Part shown: positions 23,490-31,968 of the stretch, one piece after another
Layout: each line of letters starts with the position of its first letter
Numbering within the stretch: the stretch's first letter is position 1
Assembly: GCF_036192275.1 (NCBI RefSeq)
Contig: NZ_CP108088.1
Coordinates: 2,232,001-2,296,000, forward strand
Origin: Streptomyces sp. NBC_00250
GTDB lineage: Bacteria; Actinomycetota; Actinomycetes; Streptomycetales; Streptomycetaceae
Reading direction: 5' to 3'
DNA: 64,000 nucleotides
Program-made: the position numbers and the translations under genes
The notes under the pieces: model-generated
The model's input: the letters and a program-made list of their open reading frames with translations, nothing else
Database searches by the model: none
What the model was told of the DNA's origin: nothing

Positions 23490-25187
23490 ATGGCCGCCAC
23501 CCCGGAAAACCCCACCCCAGCCGCCGCACGCCGCAAGACCGGGCGCCACCGTGGCGAGGGTCAGTGGGCCGTGGGGCACTTCACCCCCCTGAACGGCAAT
23601 GAGCAGTTCAAGAAGGACGACGACGGTCTCAATGTACGGACACGTATTGAGACGGTCTATTCGAAGCGCGGATTCGACTCCATCGACCCCAACGACCTGC
23701 GCGGACGCATGCGCTGGTGGGGCCTCTACACCCAGCGCAAGCAGGGTCTGGACGGCACCAAGACGGGTGTCCTGGAGCCGGAGGAGCTGGACGACGAGTA
23801 CTTCATGCTCCGCGTCCGCATCGACGGCGGCCGACTGACCACCGAGCAGCTCAGGGTCATCGGCGAGATCTCCGAGGAGTTCGCCCGGGGCACCGCCGAC
23901 ATCACGGACCGGCAGAACGTCCAGTACCACTGGATCCGCATCGAGGACGTCCCCGAGATCTGGAACCGCCTGGAGGCGGTCGGCCTGTCCACCACCGAGG
24001 CCTGCGGTGACACCCCGCGTGTCATCCTCGGCTCCCCGGTGGCCGGCATCGCGGCCGACGAGATCATCGACGGCACGCCCGCCATCGACGAGATCTACCG
24101 CCGGATCGTCGGCAACAAGGACTTCTCCAACCTGCCCCGCAAGTTCAAGTCCGCGATCTCCGGCTCGCCCCAGCTCGACGTGGCGCACGAGATCAACGAC
24201 ATCGCCTTCGTCGGCGTGCACCACCCGGAGCACGGCCCCGGCTTCGACGTCTGGGTCGGCGGCGGTCTCTCCACCAACCCCAAGCTGGGCGTCCGCCTCG
24301 GCACCTGGGTCTCCCTCGACGAGGTCCCGGACGTCTACGAGGGCGTCATCTCGATCTTCCGCGACTACGGCTACCGCCGGCTGCGCAACCGCGCCCGGCT
24401 GAAGTTCCTCGTCGCCGACTGGGGCCCGGAGAAGTTCCGCCAGGTCCTGGAGGACGAGTACCTCCAGCGCAAGCTGAACGACGGCCCCGCCCCCGACCAG
24501 CCCGCGGGCCAGTGGCGCGACCACATGGGTGTGCACCGGCAGAACGACGGCCGGTTCTACATCGGCTTCGCCCCGCGCGTGGGCCGGGTCGACGGCGCCA
24601 CCCTCACCAAGATCGCCGGCCTGGCCGAGCAGCACGGCTCCGGCCGGCTGCGCACCACCGCGGACCAGAAGATGATCCTCCTCGACGTCGAGGAGGCCCA
24701 GCTCGAATCGGCGGTCGCCGCCCTGGAGGCCCTCGACCTCCGGGTGAACCCGACCCCGTTCCGGCGCGGCACGATGGCCTGCACCGGCATCGAGTTCTGC
24801 AAGCTCGCGATCGTCGAGACCAAGGCCCGCGGGGCCTCGCTCATCGACGAGCTGGAGCGCCGCATCCCGGAGTTCGACGAGCCGCTGACCATCAACATCA
24901 ACGGCTGCCCCAACGCCTGCGCCCGTATCCAGGTCGCGGACATCGGTCTCAAGGGCCAGCTGGTCCTGGACGACGACGGCAACCGCGTCGAGGGCTACCA
25001 GGTGCACCTCGGTGGCGCGCTCGGCCTGGAGGCCGGTTTCGGCCGCAAGGTCCGCGGCCTCAAGGTCACCGCGGCCGAGCTCCCCGACTACGTCGAGCGG
25101 GTCCTCAAGCGCTTCCAGGCGGAGCGCGAGACCGGCGAGCGCTTCGCCACCTGGGCGGCCCGCGCCTCCGAGGAGGCCCTCTCATGA
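23490..25187 (+). CDS. sirA: Assimilatory sulfite reductase (nitrite/sulfite reductase family, ferredoxin type)
   Basis: A 565-residue sirohaem/[4Fe-4S] enzyme that reduces sulfite to sulfide with six electrons. The duplicated ferredoxin-like halves and the cluster/sirohaem Cys motifs are visible: TMACTGIEFCKLAIVETK and, about 35 residues later, ININGCPNACARIQVADIG. The RQNVQYHWI strand belongs to the sirohaem pocket. Co-transcription with cysH and the sulfate-activation genes marks it as the sulfite rather than the nitrite enzyme. ATG 23490 has GAAGGA upstream; in-frame 23442 lacks one. The final codons overlap the next start (ATGA). Confidence 0.9.
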   Translation: MAATPENPTPAAARRKTGRHRGEGQWAVGHFTPLNGNEQFKKDDDGLNVRTRIETVYSKRGFDSIDPNDLRGRMRWWGLYTQRKQGLDGTKTGVLEPEELDDEYFMLRVRIDGGRLTTEQLRVIGEISEEFARGTADITDRQNVQYHWIRIEDVPEIWNRLEAVGLSTTEACGDTPRVILGSPVAGIAADEIIDGTPAIDEIYRRIVGNKDFSNLPRKFKSAISGSPQLDVAHEINDIAFVGVHHPEHGPGFDVWVGGGLSTNPKLGVRLGTWVSLDEVPDVYEGVISIFRDYGYRRLRNRARLKFLVADWGPEKFRQVLEDEYLQRKLNDGPAPDQPAGQWRDHMGVHRQNDGRFYIGFAPRVGRVDGATLTKIAGLAEQHGSGRLRTTADQKMILLDVEEAQLESAVAALEALDLRVNPTPFRRGTMACTGIEFCKLAIVETKARGASLIDELERRIPEFDEPLTININGCPNACARIQVADIGLKGQLVLDDDGNRVEGYQVHLGGALGLEAGFGRKVRGLKVTAAELPDYVERVLKRFQAERETGERFATWAARASEEALS

Positions 25188-25363
25188 GCGAGCGAGCCGC
25201 ACCGTTCCACTGCCCCTACTGCGGCGACGAGGACCTGCGTCCCAACGAGCAGGGTCACGGCGCCTGGGAATGCGCCGCGTGCAGTCGAGCCTTCCAGCTG
25301 AAGTTCCTGGGGCTGCTCGCCCCGGCGACTTCGAGCAACACCCCTGGAAGGGAAGAGATATGA
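25184..25363 (+). CDS. 59-residue zinc-ribbon miniprotein in the sulfur operon
   Basis: A 59-residue protein with two CxxC knuckles 18 residues apart (FHCPYCGDEDLR and WECAACSRAFQLK), a treble-clef or zinc-ribbon pattern. It has ATGA overlaps with both neighbours (sulfite reductase at 25184, cysH at 25360), so all three are probably co-translated. I recall a small protein at the same position in other Streptomyces. Candidate roles are metal or sulfur carrier, or a regulatory or redox partner of the reductases; none is shown by sequence. Confidence 0.82.
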   Translation: MSERAAPFHCPYCGDEDLRPNEQGHGAWECAACSRAFQLKFLGLLAPATSSNTPGREEI

Positions 25364-26082
25364 CGACAACTCACGAAGATCAGGGCCAGGACGCCGGCAC
25401 GGCCGACCTCAAGGCGATCGCCGAACAGGCCGGCCGTGATCTGGAGGACGCCTCCCCGCTGGAGATCCTCCGGTGGGCCGTGGACACCTTCGGCGAGAGC
25501 TTCTGCGTCACCTCCTCCATGGAGGACGCGGTCGTCGCCCATCTCGCCTCGCGGGTCCGGCCCGGCGTGGACGTCGTCTTCCTCGACACGGGCTACCACT
25601 TCGAGGAGACCATCGGCACCCGCGACGCCGTGGACGCCGTCATGGACGTCAACGTCATCACCCTGACCCCGCGTCGGACCGTGGCCGAGCAGGACGCCGA
25701 GTACGGCCCCGAGCTGCACGACCGCGACCCCGACCTGTGCTGCGCGCTGCGCAAGGTCAAGCCGCTCGAAGAGGGCCTGACCCGGTACAGCGCATGGGCG
25801 ACCGGGCTGCGCCGCGACGAGTCCCCGACCCGGGCGAACACCCCGGTCGTCGGCTGGGACGAGAAGCGGCGCAAGGTCAAGGTCTCCCCCATCGCCCGCT
25901 GGACGCAGGACGACGTCGACGCGTACGTCACCGAGCACGGTGTCCTCACCAACCCGCTCCTCATGGACGGATACGCCTCCGTCGGCTGCGCCCCCTGCAC
26001 CCGCCGCGTCCTGGAGGGCGAGGACGCCCGCGCCGGACGCTGGGCGGGCCGCGCCAAGACCGAATGCGGACTCCACGGATGA
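25360..26082 (+). CDS. cysH: Adenylylsulfate (APS) reductase, [4Fe-4S] type
   Basis: A 240-residue thioredoxin-dependent reductase making sulfite from APS. The PP-loop-like site (FCVTSSMEDAVV) and VVFLDTGYHFEET bind the nucleotide. The paired Cys motif DLCCALRKVKPL plus VGCAPCTRRV provide the four cysteines of the [4Fe-4S] cluster, which identify APS rather than PAPS as substrate. The C-terminal ECGLH carries the catalytic Cys. ATG 25360 is preceded by GGAAGAG and overlaps the miniprotein stop (ATGA); the stop overlaps an ATG reading into cysC. Confidence 0.92.
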   Translation: MTTTHEDQGQDAGTADLKAIAEQAGRDLEDASPLEILRWAVDTFGESFCVTSSMEDAVVAHLASRVRPGVDVVFLDTGYHFEETIGTRDAVDAVMDVNVITLTPRRTVAEQDAEYGPELHDRDPDLCCALRKVKPLEEGLTRYSAWATGLRRDESPTRANTPVVGWDEKRRKVKVSPIARWTQDDVDAYVTEHGVLTNPLLMDGYASVGCAPCTRRVLEGEDARAGRWAGRAKTECGLHG

Positions 26083-26111
26083 CGGACACTCAGAACATTC
26101 AGGAGAAGCAC

Positions 26112-26645
26112 GTGACGGGTGCCACCATCTGGCTCACCGGTCTGCCGAGCGCCGGCAAGACCACCATCGCGTACGAGCTGGCCGGCCGGCTGCGCGGCGA
26201 AGGCCACCGCGTCGAGGTGCTCGACGGCGACGAGATCCGCGAGTTCCTCTCCGCGGGCCTCGGCTTCAGCCGCGAGGACCGGCACACCAACGTGCAGCGG
26301 ATCGGGTTCGTCGCGGAACTGCTCGCCTCCAACGGCGTGAAGGCCCTCGTCCCCGTCATCGCCCCGTACGAGGACAGCCGCGAGGCGGTCCGCAAGCGCC
26401 ACGCGTCCGAAGGCACCCCCTACGTCGAGGTGCACGTCGCCACTCCGGTGGACGTCTGCTCCGTACGCGACGTGAAGGGTCTCTACGCCAAGCAGGCCGC
26501 GGGCGAGATCAGCGGCCTCACCGGTGTCGACGACCCGTACGACGAGCCGCGCAACCCGGATCTGCGGATCGAGTCCCACACCCAGACCGTGCAGGAGTCC
26601 GCGGCGCAGCTCCACGCGCTGCTCACCGAGAGGGGTCTGCTGTGA
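26112..26645 (+). CDS. cysC: Adenylylsulfate kinase
   Basis: A 177-residue APS kinase. The Walker A loop is TGLPSAGKTTIAYEL. LDGDEIREFLSAGLGFSRED and the VKGLYAKQAAGE lid are family markers. It phosphorylates APS to PAPS, although the reductase of this operon uses APS directly, so PAPS may serve sulfotransferases. GTG 26112 follows an excellent AGGAG at six-base spacing and is preferred. ATG 26079 is in frame, overlaps the cysH stop (ATGA) and would add 11 residues, so both starts are credible. Its stop overlaps the cysD start (GTGA). Confidence 0.9.
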   Translation: MTGATIWLTGLPSAGKTTIAYELAGRLRGEGHRVEVLDGDEIREFLSAGLGFSREDRHTNVQRIGFVAELLASNGVKALVPVIAPYEDSREAVRKRHASEGTPYVEVHVATPVDVCSVRDVKGLYAKQAAGEISGLTGVDDPYDEPRNPDLRIESHTQTVQESAAQLHALLTERGLL

Positions 26646-27577
26646 CCACCGTCGCCCATGTTCACGACAGCACCGACAACCCGTTCGCGCTGTCGCACCT
26701 CGACTCGCTGGAGTCCGAGGCCGTCCACATCTTCCGTGAGGTGGCGGGCGAGTTCGAGCGGCCGGTGATCCTCTTCTCCGGCGGCAAGGACTCCATCGTC
26801 ATGCTGCACCTGGCACTGAAGGCCTTCGCCCCCGCGGCGATCCCCTTCACGCTGCTGCACGTCGACACCGGGCACAACTTCCCCGAGGTCCTGGAGTACC
26901 GCGACCGCGTCGTCGCCCAGCACGGGCTGCGGCTGCACGTCGCCTCCGTGCAGGAGTACATCGACGCGGGCAAGCTGCGCGAGCGCCCCGACGGCACCCG
27001 CAACCCGCTGCAGACCGTCCCGCTCACCGAGGCGATCCAGCAGCACCGCTTCGACGCCGTCTTCGGCGGCGGCCGCCGCGACGAGGAGAAGGCCCGCGCG
27101 AAGGAGCGGGTGTTCTCGCTCCGCGACGAGTTCTCGCAGTGGGACCCGCGCCGCCAGCGCCCCGAGCTGTGGCAGCTCTACAACGGCCGCCACGCGGCCG
27201 GCGAGCACGTCCGGGTCTTCCCGCTGTCCAACTGGACCGAGCTGGACGTCTGGCAGTACATCCAGCGCGAGAAGATCGAGCTCCCGGAGATCTACTTCGC
27301 CCACGAGCGCGAGGTGTTCGCCCGCAGCGGCATGTGGCTGACGGCAGGCGACTGGGGCGGCCCCAAGGACACCGAGTCGGTCGAGACCCGGCTGATCCGC
27401 TACCGCACCGTCGGCGACATGTCCTGCACCGGCGCCGTCGACTCCGACGCCACCACGCTGGACGCCGTCATCGCCGAGATCGCCGCCTCCCGGCTCACCG
27501 AGCGGGGCGCGACCCGCGCCGACGACAAGATGTCCGAGGCAGCGATGGAAGACCGCAAGCGCGAAGGGTACTTCTAA
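26642..27577 (+). CDS. cysD: Sulfate adenylyltransferase small subunit (ATP sulfurylase)
   Basis: A 311-residue PP-loop subunit of ATP sulfurylase, which makes APS from sulfate and ATP together with CysN. The PP motif is ILFSGGKDSIVMLHLALKAF. FTLLHVDTGHNFPEVLEYRD and FGGGRRDEEKARAKERVFS are conserved CysD segments, and the C-terminal EDRKREGYF is diagnostic. It starts at GTG 26642 overlapping the cysC stop. Its TAA shares one base with the cysN start (TAATG), which favours equal subunit synthesis. Confidence 0.93.
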   Translation: MTTVAHVHDSTDNPFALSHLDSLESEAVHIFREVAGEFERPVILFSGGKDSIVMLHLALKAFAPAAIPFTLLHVDTGHNFPEVLEYRDRVVAQHGLRLHVASVQEYIDAGKLRERPDGTRNPLQTVPLTEAIQQHRFDAVFGGGRRDEEKARAKERVFSLRDEFSQWDPRRQRPELWQLYNGRHAAGEHVRVFPLSNWTELDVWQYIQREKIELPEIYFAHEREVFARSGMWLTAGDWGGPKDTESVETRLIRYRTVGDMSCTGAVDSDATTLDAVIAEIAASRLTERGATRADDKMSEAAMEDRKREGYF

Positions 27578-28920
27578 TGAGCACGTCCACCGAGCAGCTG
27601 TCCGAGCAGCTGGCGGCCACCACCCTGCTGCGCTTCGCCACCGCCGGCTCCGTCGACGACGGCAAGTCCACCCTGGTGGGCCGCCTCCTCCACGACTCCA
27701 AGTCGGTCCTCGTCGACCAGCTGGAGGCCGTGGAGCACGCCTCGCGCTCCCGCGGCCAGGAGGCGCCCGACCTGGCGCTCCTCACCGACGGTCTGCGGGC
27801 CGAGCGCGAGCAGGGCATCACCATCGACGTGGCCTACCGCTACTTCGCGACGCCCCGCCGCCGCTTCATCCTCGCCGACACCCCCGGGCACGTGCAGTAC
27901 ACCCGGAACATGGTGACCGGCGCCTCCACCGCCGAGCTGGCCGTGGTCCTGGTCGACGCCCGCAACGGCGTGGTCGAGCAGACCCGCCGGCACGCGGCCG
28001 TCGCCGCCCTGCTCCGCGTCCCGCACGTGGTCCTGGCCGTGAACAAGATGGACCTGGTCGAGTACCGGGAGCCCGTCTTCGCCGCGATCGCCGAGGAGTT
28101 CACGACGTACGCCTCCGAGCTCGGCGTCCCGGAGATCACCGCGATCCCGATCTCGGCGCTCGCCGGCGACAACGTCGTGGAGCCGTCCGCGAACATGGAC
28201 TGGTACGGCGGCCCGACGGTCCTGGAGCACCTGGAGACCGTCCCGGTCAGCCACGACCTCACGGCCTGCCACGCGCGTTTCCCCGTGCAGTACGTGATCC
28301 GCCCGCAGACCGCCGAGCACCCCGACTACCGGGGCTACGCCGGTCAGATCGCGGCCGGTGCCTTCCGGGTCGGGGAGCAGATCACCGTCCTGCCGTCGGG
28401 GAAGACCTCCACGATCACCGGGATCGACGCGCTCGGCGAGTCCGTGGACATCGCCTGGGCCCCGCAGTCGGTCACGATCCGGCTCGCCGACGACATCGAC
28501 ATCTCGCGCGGCGACCTGCTCGCCCCGAGCGGTGACGCCCCGGCGACCACGCAGGACATCGAGGCGACCGTCTGCCACGTGGCGGACCGGGCGCTCGCCG
28601 TCGGCCAGCGGGTGCTCCTGAAGCACACCACCCGCACGGTCAAGGCGATCGTCAAGGAGATCCCCTCGCGGCTGACCCTGGACGACCTCTCGCAGCACCC
28701 GAACCCGGGTCAGCTGGTCGCCAACGACATCGGCCGGGTCGTGGTGCGCACGGCAGAGCCGCTCGCGCTCGACGCGTACGCGGACTCGCGCCGTACCGGT
28801 TCGTTCCTGCTGATCGACCCGGCGGACGGCACCACGCTCGCGGCGGGCATGGCGGGCGAGTCCTTCGCCACCGCCAAGGCCGTCTCGGTCGTCGAGGACG
28901 AGGAAGGGTGGGACTTCTGA
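27577..28920 (+). CDS. cysN: Sulfate adenylyltransferase large subunit (GTPase)
   Basis: A 447-residue translation-factor-like GTPase that drives APS formation by CysD. G1 is TAGSVDDGKSTLVGRLLHDS, G3 DTPGHVQYTRN and G4 AVNKMDLV. Two beta-barrel domains follow, as in EF-Tu. It is a stand-alone CysN, not the CysNC fusion, in keeping with the separate cysC upstream. The stop (28918-28920) overlaps by one base the start of a 33-codon ORF. Confidence 0.93.
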   Translation: MSTSTEQLSEQLAATTLLRFATAGSVDDGKSTLVGRLLHDSKSVLVDQLEAVEHASRSRGQEAPDLALLTDGLRAEREQGITIDVAYRYFATPRRRFILADTPGHVQYTRNMVTGASTAELAVVLVDARNGVVEQTRRHAAVAALLRVPHVVLAVNKMDLVEYREPVFAAIAEEFTTYASELGVPEITAIPISALAGDNVVEPSANMDWYGGPTVLEHLETVPVSHDLTACHARFPVQYVIRPQTAEHPDYRGYAGQIAAGAFRVGEQITVLPSGKTSTITGIDALGESVDIAWAPQSVTIRLADDIDISRGDLLAPSGDAPATTQDIEATVCHVADRALAVGQRVLLKHTTRTVKAIVKEIPSRLTLDDLSQHPNPGQLVANDIGRVVVRTAEPLALDAYADSRRTGSFLLIDPADGTTLAAGMAGESFATAKAVSVVEDEEGWDF

Positions 28921-29021
28921 TGGACCGGAACGTCTACGCGACCTTCGCGAAGGAGGGCGGCCGGGTGGGCTCCGGCGCCCTCGGTGCGGGCATGGGAGGC
29001 GTCGCGCGATGTGCGTGCTGA
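28920..29021 (+). CDS. 33-residue ORF coupled to cysN
   Basis: ATG 28920 overlaps the cysN stop (TGATG), and GGAAGGGTGGGA just upstream could serve as ribosome site. The peptide begins MDRNVYATFAKEGG and ends RCAC, with two cysteines at the very end. A second frame (29009-29104, MCVLTSTRR...) overlaps it. The 203-base gap between cysN and the sulfonate-binding protein holds nothing else that I recognise. It may be a leader for the importer genes or a decayed reading frame. Confidence 0.4.
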   Translation: MDRNVYATFAKEGGRVGSGALGAGMGGVARCAC

Positions 29022-29123
29022 CCTCGACGCGCCGCATGCGCGGCGCGACCCCGCTCCACCCGCTCCACCCCGAACGACATAGACGCAGACTTCGAAAACG
29101 CTGAATCGAGGGGAAAACCTCCC

Positions 29124-30233
29124 GTGCCTGCCACCACCCGTACCACCCTGCGCCGCGGCCTCGCCGCCGCCGCCGCTCTGCCGCTGCTGATCGGCGCACT
29201 CGCCTCCTGCGGCTACGGCTCCGAGGCCAAGAACGACGAGAAGAAGGTGGCCGCCGAGGGCAAGAAGCTCTCCGCCGACACCGTACGGCTCGGGTACTTC
29301 CCCAACCTCACCCACGCGACCGCTCTGATCGGCGTCCAGGACGGCCTGATCCAGAAGGAGCTGGGCGGCACCACGCTGAAGCCGCAGAACTTCAACGCCG
29401 GCCCGTCCGAGATCGAGGCGCTCAACGGCGGCTCTCTCGACATCGGCTTCATCGGCCCCTCGCCGTCCATCAACGCGTACGTCAAGTCCAAGGGCAAGAA
29501 CCTGCGGATCATCTCCGGCTCCGCGTCGGGCGGCGTCAAGCTGGTCGTGAACCCGGACAAGATCAAGACCCTGGACGACCTCAAGGGCAAGCGGATCGCC
29601 ACCCCTCAGAAGGGGAACACGCAGGACGTCGCGCTCCTCAACTGGATCGCGGAGAAGGGCTGGAAGGTCGACCCGGAGTCCGGCGAGGGTGACGTCTCCG
29701 TCGTCCGCACGGACAACAAGGTCACCCCGGACGCCTTCAAGTCCGGCTCCATCGACGGTGCCTGGGTTCCCGAGCCGACCGCCTCCAAGCTGGTCGCCCA
29801 GGGCGGCACCGTCCTCCTCGACGAGACCTCCCTGTGGCCCGACAAGAAGTTCGTGATCACGAACATCATCGTGTCGCAGAAGTTCCTCTCGGAGCACCCG
29901 GACGTGGTCGAGGCCGTGCTGACGGGCACGGTGAAGACCAACGAGTGGATCAACGCCAACCCGGACAAGGCCAAGGCGTCCGCCAACGCGGCGCTGAAGT
30001 CCCTCGGCGGCAAGGCGCTCGACGCCAAGGTCATCGACCCGGCGTGGCCCAGCATCGCGATCACCGACGACCCGCTGGCCGCGACGCTGAAGACCCAGTC
30101 CGAGTGGGCGGTCAAGGCCGAGCTGATCAAGCAGCCCGACCTGGCCGGCATCTACGACCTGAAGCTCCTCAACAAGGTGCTGAAGGCCGCCGGCAAGCCC
30201 GAGGTCTCCGACGCCGGTCTCGGCGTCAAGTAA
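29124..30233 (+). CDS. ABC transporter substrate-binding lipoprotein, sulfonate/taurine type
   Basis: A 369-residue lipoprotein. The signal peptide ends in the lipobox LASC (Cys28). A SsuA/TauA/NitT-like periplasmic-binding fold follows (LGYFPNLTHATALIGVQDGL, GSLDIGFIGPSPSINAYVKS, GSIDGAWVPEPTASKLV). It captures an aliphatic sulfonate, sulfate ester or similar compound outside the membrane for the ATPase and permease downstream. Its place in the cys operon points to a sulfur compound. The start is GTG 29124 with GAGGGGAAAA upstream. The exact ligand cannot be read. Confidence 0.88.
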   Translation: MPATTRTTLRRGLAAAAALPLLIGALASCGYGSEAKNDEKKVAAEGKKLSADTVRLGYFPNLTHATALIGVQDGLIQKELGGTTLKPQNFNAGPSEIEALNGGSLDIGFIGPSPSINAYVKSKGKNLRIISGSASGGVKLVVNPDKIKTLDDLKGKRIATPQKGNTQDVALLNWIAEKGWKVDPESGEGDVSVVRTDNKVTPDAFKSGSIDGAWVPEPTASKLVAQGGTVLLDETSLWPDKKFVITNIIVSQKFLSEHPDVVEAVLTGTVKTNEWINANPDKAKASANAALKSLGGKALDAKVIDPAWPSIAITDDPLAATLKTQSEWAVKAELIKQPDLAGIYDLKLLNKVLKAAGKPEVSDAGLGVK

Positions 30234-30288
30234 CCGCGCCGAGCCGACGAAACAGACCGCGAATCCGTAACCCCAGGAGGTGACGACC

Positions 30289-31083
30289 ATGGCCACGACG
30301 TTCGCCAAGGCTGCCGAGGGCACCGTAGCGGAGCAGACGCACGCCGCCCGGATCGAGCACGTCTCGAAGTCCTTCTCCGGCCCGGCCGGTACCCAGCTCG
30401 TCCTGGACGACGTCAGTCTCGACGTCGCGCCCGGCGAGTTCGTCACCATCCTGGGGGCCTCGGGGTGCGGCAAGTCCACCCTGCTGAACCTGGTCGCGGG
30501 ACTCGACCGGCCGACCCAGGGGTCCATCGACACCCCGGGCGGCCGGCCGGCCCTGATGTTCCAGGAGCACGCCCTCTTCCCGTGGCTGACCGCGGGCAAG
30601 AACATCGAACTTGCCCTGCGGCTGCGCGGGGTGTCCAAGGCCGAGCGCAGGCCGGAGGCCGAGCGGCTGCTCGAACTCGTCCGGCTCGGCGGCGCGTACG
30701 GAAAGCGGGTGCACGAGCTGTCCGGCGGCATGCGGCAGCGCGTGGCCCTCGCCCGGGCGCTGGCCCAGGACAGCCAACTGCTGCTGATGGACGAGCCGTT
30801 CGCGGCCCTGGACGCCATCACCCGTGACGTGCTGCACGGCGAGCTCACCCGTATCTGGGAGGAGACCAACCTCTCGGTCCTGTTCGTCACCCACAACGTG
30901 CGCGAGGCCGTGCGCCTCGCGCAGCGGGTCGTCCTCCTCTCCTCCCGCCCCGGCCGGGTCGCGAAGGAATGGACCGTGGGCATCCAGCAGCCGCGCCGCA
31001 TCGAGGACGCGGACGTGGCCGAGCTGTCCCTTGAGATCACTGAACACCTGCGTGGGGAGATCCGCCGCCATGGCCAGCACTGA
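30289..31083 (+). CDS. ABC transporter ATP-binding protein, sulfonate/taurine type
   Basis: A 264-residue ABC ATPase of the SsuB/TauB group. Walker A is LGASGCGKSTLLN, the signature LSGGMRQRVALARALAQD, Walker B LLLMDEPFAALD and the H-loop VLFVTHNVREAV. It powers import with the membrane subunit that overlaps it by 14 bases. AGGAGG at eight-base spacing fixes ATG 30289; GTG 30280 in frame lies on the ribosome site itself. The low-level operon context is sulfur assimilation. Confidence 0.9.
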   Translation: MATTFAKAAEGTVAEQTHAARIEHVSKSFSGPAGTQLVLDDVSLDVAPGEFVTILGASGCGKSTLLNLVAGLDRPTQGSIDTPGGRPALMFQEHALFPWLTAGKNIELALRLRGVSKAERRPEAERLLELVRLGGAYGKRVHELSGGMRQRVALARALAQDSQLLLMDEPFAALDAITRDVLHGELTRIWEETNLSVLFVTHNVREAVRLAQRVVLLSSRPGRVAKEWTVGIQQPRRIEDADVAELSLEITEHLRGEIRRHGQH

Positions 31084-31957
31084 CACCGCCGCGACGGTCA
31101 AGAAGGACGACCTCGCCGGTCTGGAGGCCGGACTCGACGCCCTGGACGCGGTCGAGATCCGCCGTACGCCGGTCCGGGAGGTCCTCCTCAGGAAGGTCCT
31201 CCCGCCCACCCTCGCCGTCGTCCTGGTCCTCGCCGTCTGGCAGATCCTCGTCTCCGCGAAGATCACCGAGGAGACCAAGCTGCCCGCGCCGTCCGCGGTG
31301 TGGGACGGCCTGACCGACATGTGGCTGCAGGGCACCCTGCTCGAAGTCATCTGGACCAGCGTGTCGCGGGGTCTGGCCGGCTTCCTGCTGGCCCTCGCCA
31401 TCGGCACCCCGCTGGGCCTGCTGGTCGCCCGGGTGAAGTTCGTGCGCGCCGCGATCGGCCCGATCCTGTCGGGCCTGCAGTCGCTGCCCTCGGTGGCGTG
31501 GGTGCCGCCGGCCGTGCTCTGGTTCGGCCTGAACGACGCGATGATGTTCACGGTGATCCTGCTGGGCGCCGTCCCGTCCATCGCCAACGGTCTGGTCTCC
31601 GGCGTCGACCAGGTCCCGCCGCTGTTCCTGCGGGCCGGCCGCACCATGGGCGCCACCGGTCTGAGGGGCACCTGGCACGTGACGCTTCCGGCGGCGCTGC
31701 CCGGCTACCTGGCCGGTCTGAAGCAGGGCTGGGCGTTCTCCTGGCGTTCGCTGATGGCCGCCGAGATCATCGCCTCCTCGCCGGATCTGGGCCTGGGCCT
31801 GGGCCAGCTGCTGGAGAACGGCCGCAACAACATCGACCTGCCGGGCGTGTTCCTGGCGATCCTGCTGATCCTGGTCGTCGGCATCGCGATCGACCTGCTG
31901 ATCTTCAGCCCGCTGGAGCGCTGGGTGCTCCGCAGCCGCGGCCTGCTGGTGAAGTGA
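31070..31957 (+). CDS. ABC transporter permease, sulfonate/taurine type
   Basis: A 295-residue inner-membrane subunit with six or so transmembrane segments and the SsuC/TauC coupling loop (VPPLFLRAGRTMGATGLRGT, an EAA-like motif). The charged N-terminal 45 residues are cytoplasmic. It starts at ATG 31070 inside the end of the ATPase gene, so the two proteins are translated together. Its stop is followed by the chelatase after 11 bases. Confidence 0.9.
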   Translation: MASTDTAATVKKDDLAGLEAGLDALDAVEIRRTPVREVLLRKVLPPTLAVVLVLAVWQILVSAKITEETKLPAPSAVWDGLTDMWLQGTLLEVIWTSVSRGLAGFLLALAIGTPLGLLVARVKFVRAAIGPILSGLQSLPSVAWVPPAVLWFGLNDAMMFTVILLGAVPSIANGLVSGVDQVPPLFLRAGRTMGATGLRGTWHVTLPAALPGYLAGLKQGWAFSWRSLMAAEIIASSPDLGLGLGQLLENGRNNIDLPGVFLAILLILVVGIAIDLLIFSPLERWVLRSRGLLVK

Positions 31958-31968
31958 GCCGATCCACC

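Noticed and set aside
29009..29104. 32-codon ORF starting Met-Cys-Val-Leu-Thr
   Set aside because: No ribosome site and an Arg/His-rich tail; kept only as part of the small-ORF finding after cysN.
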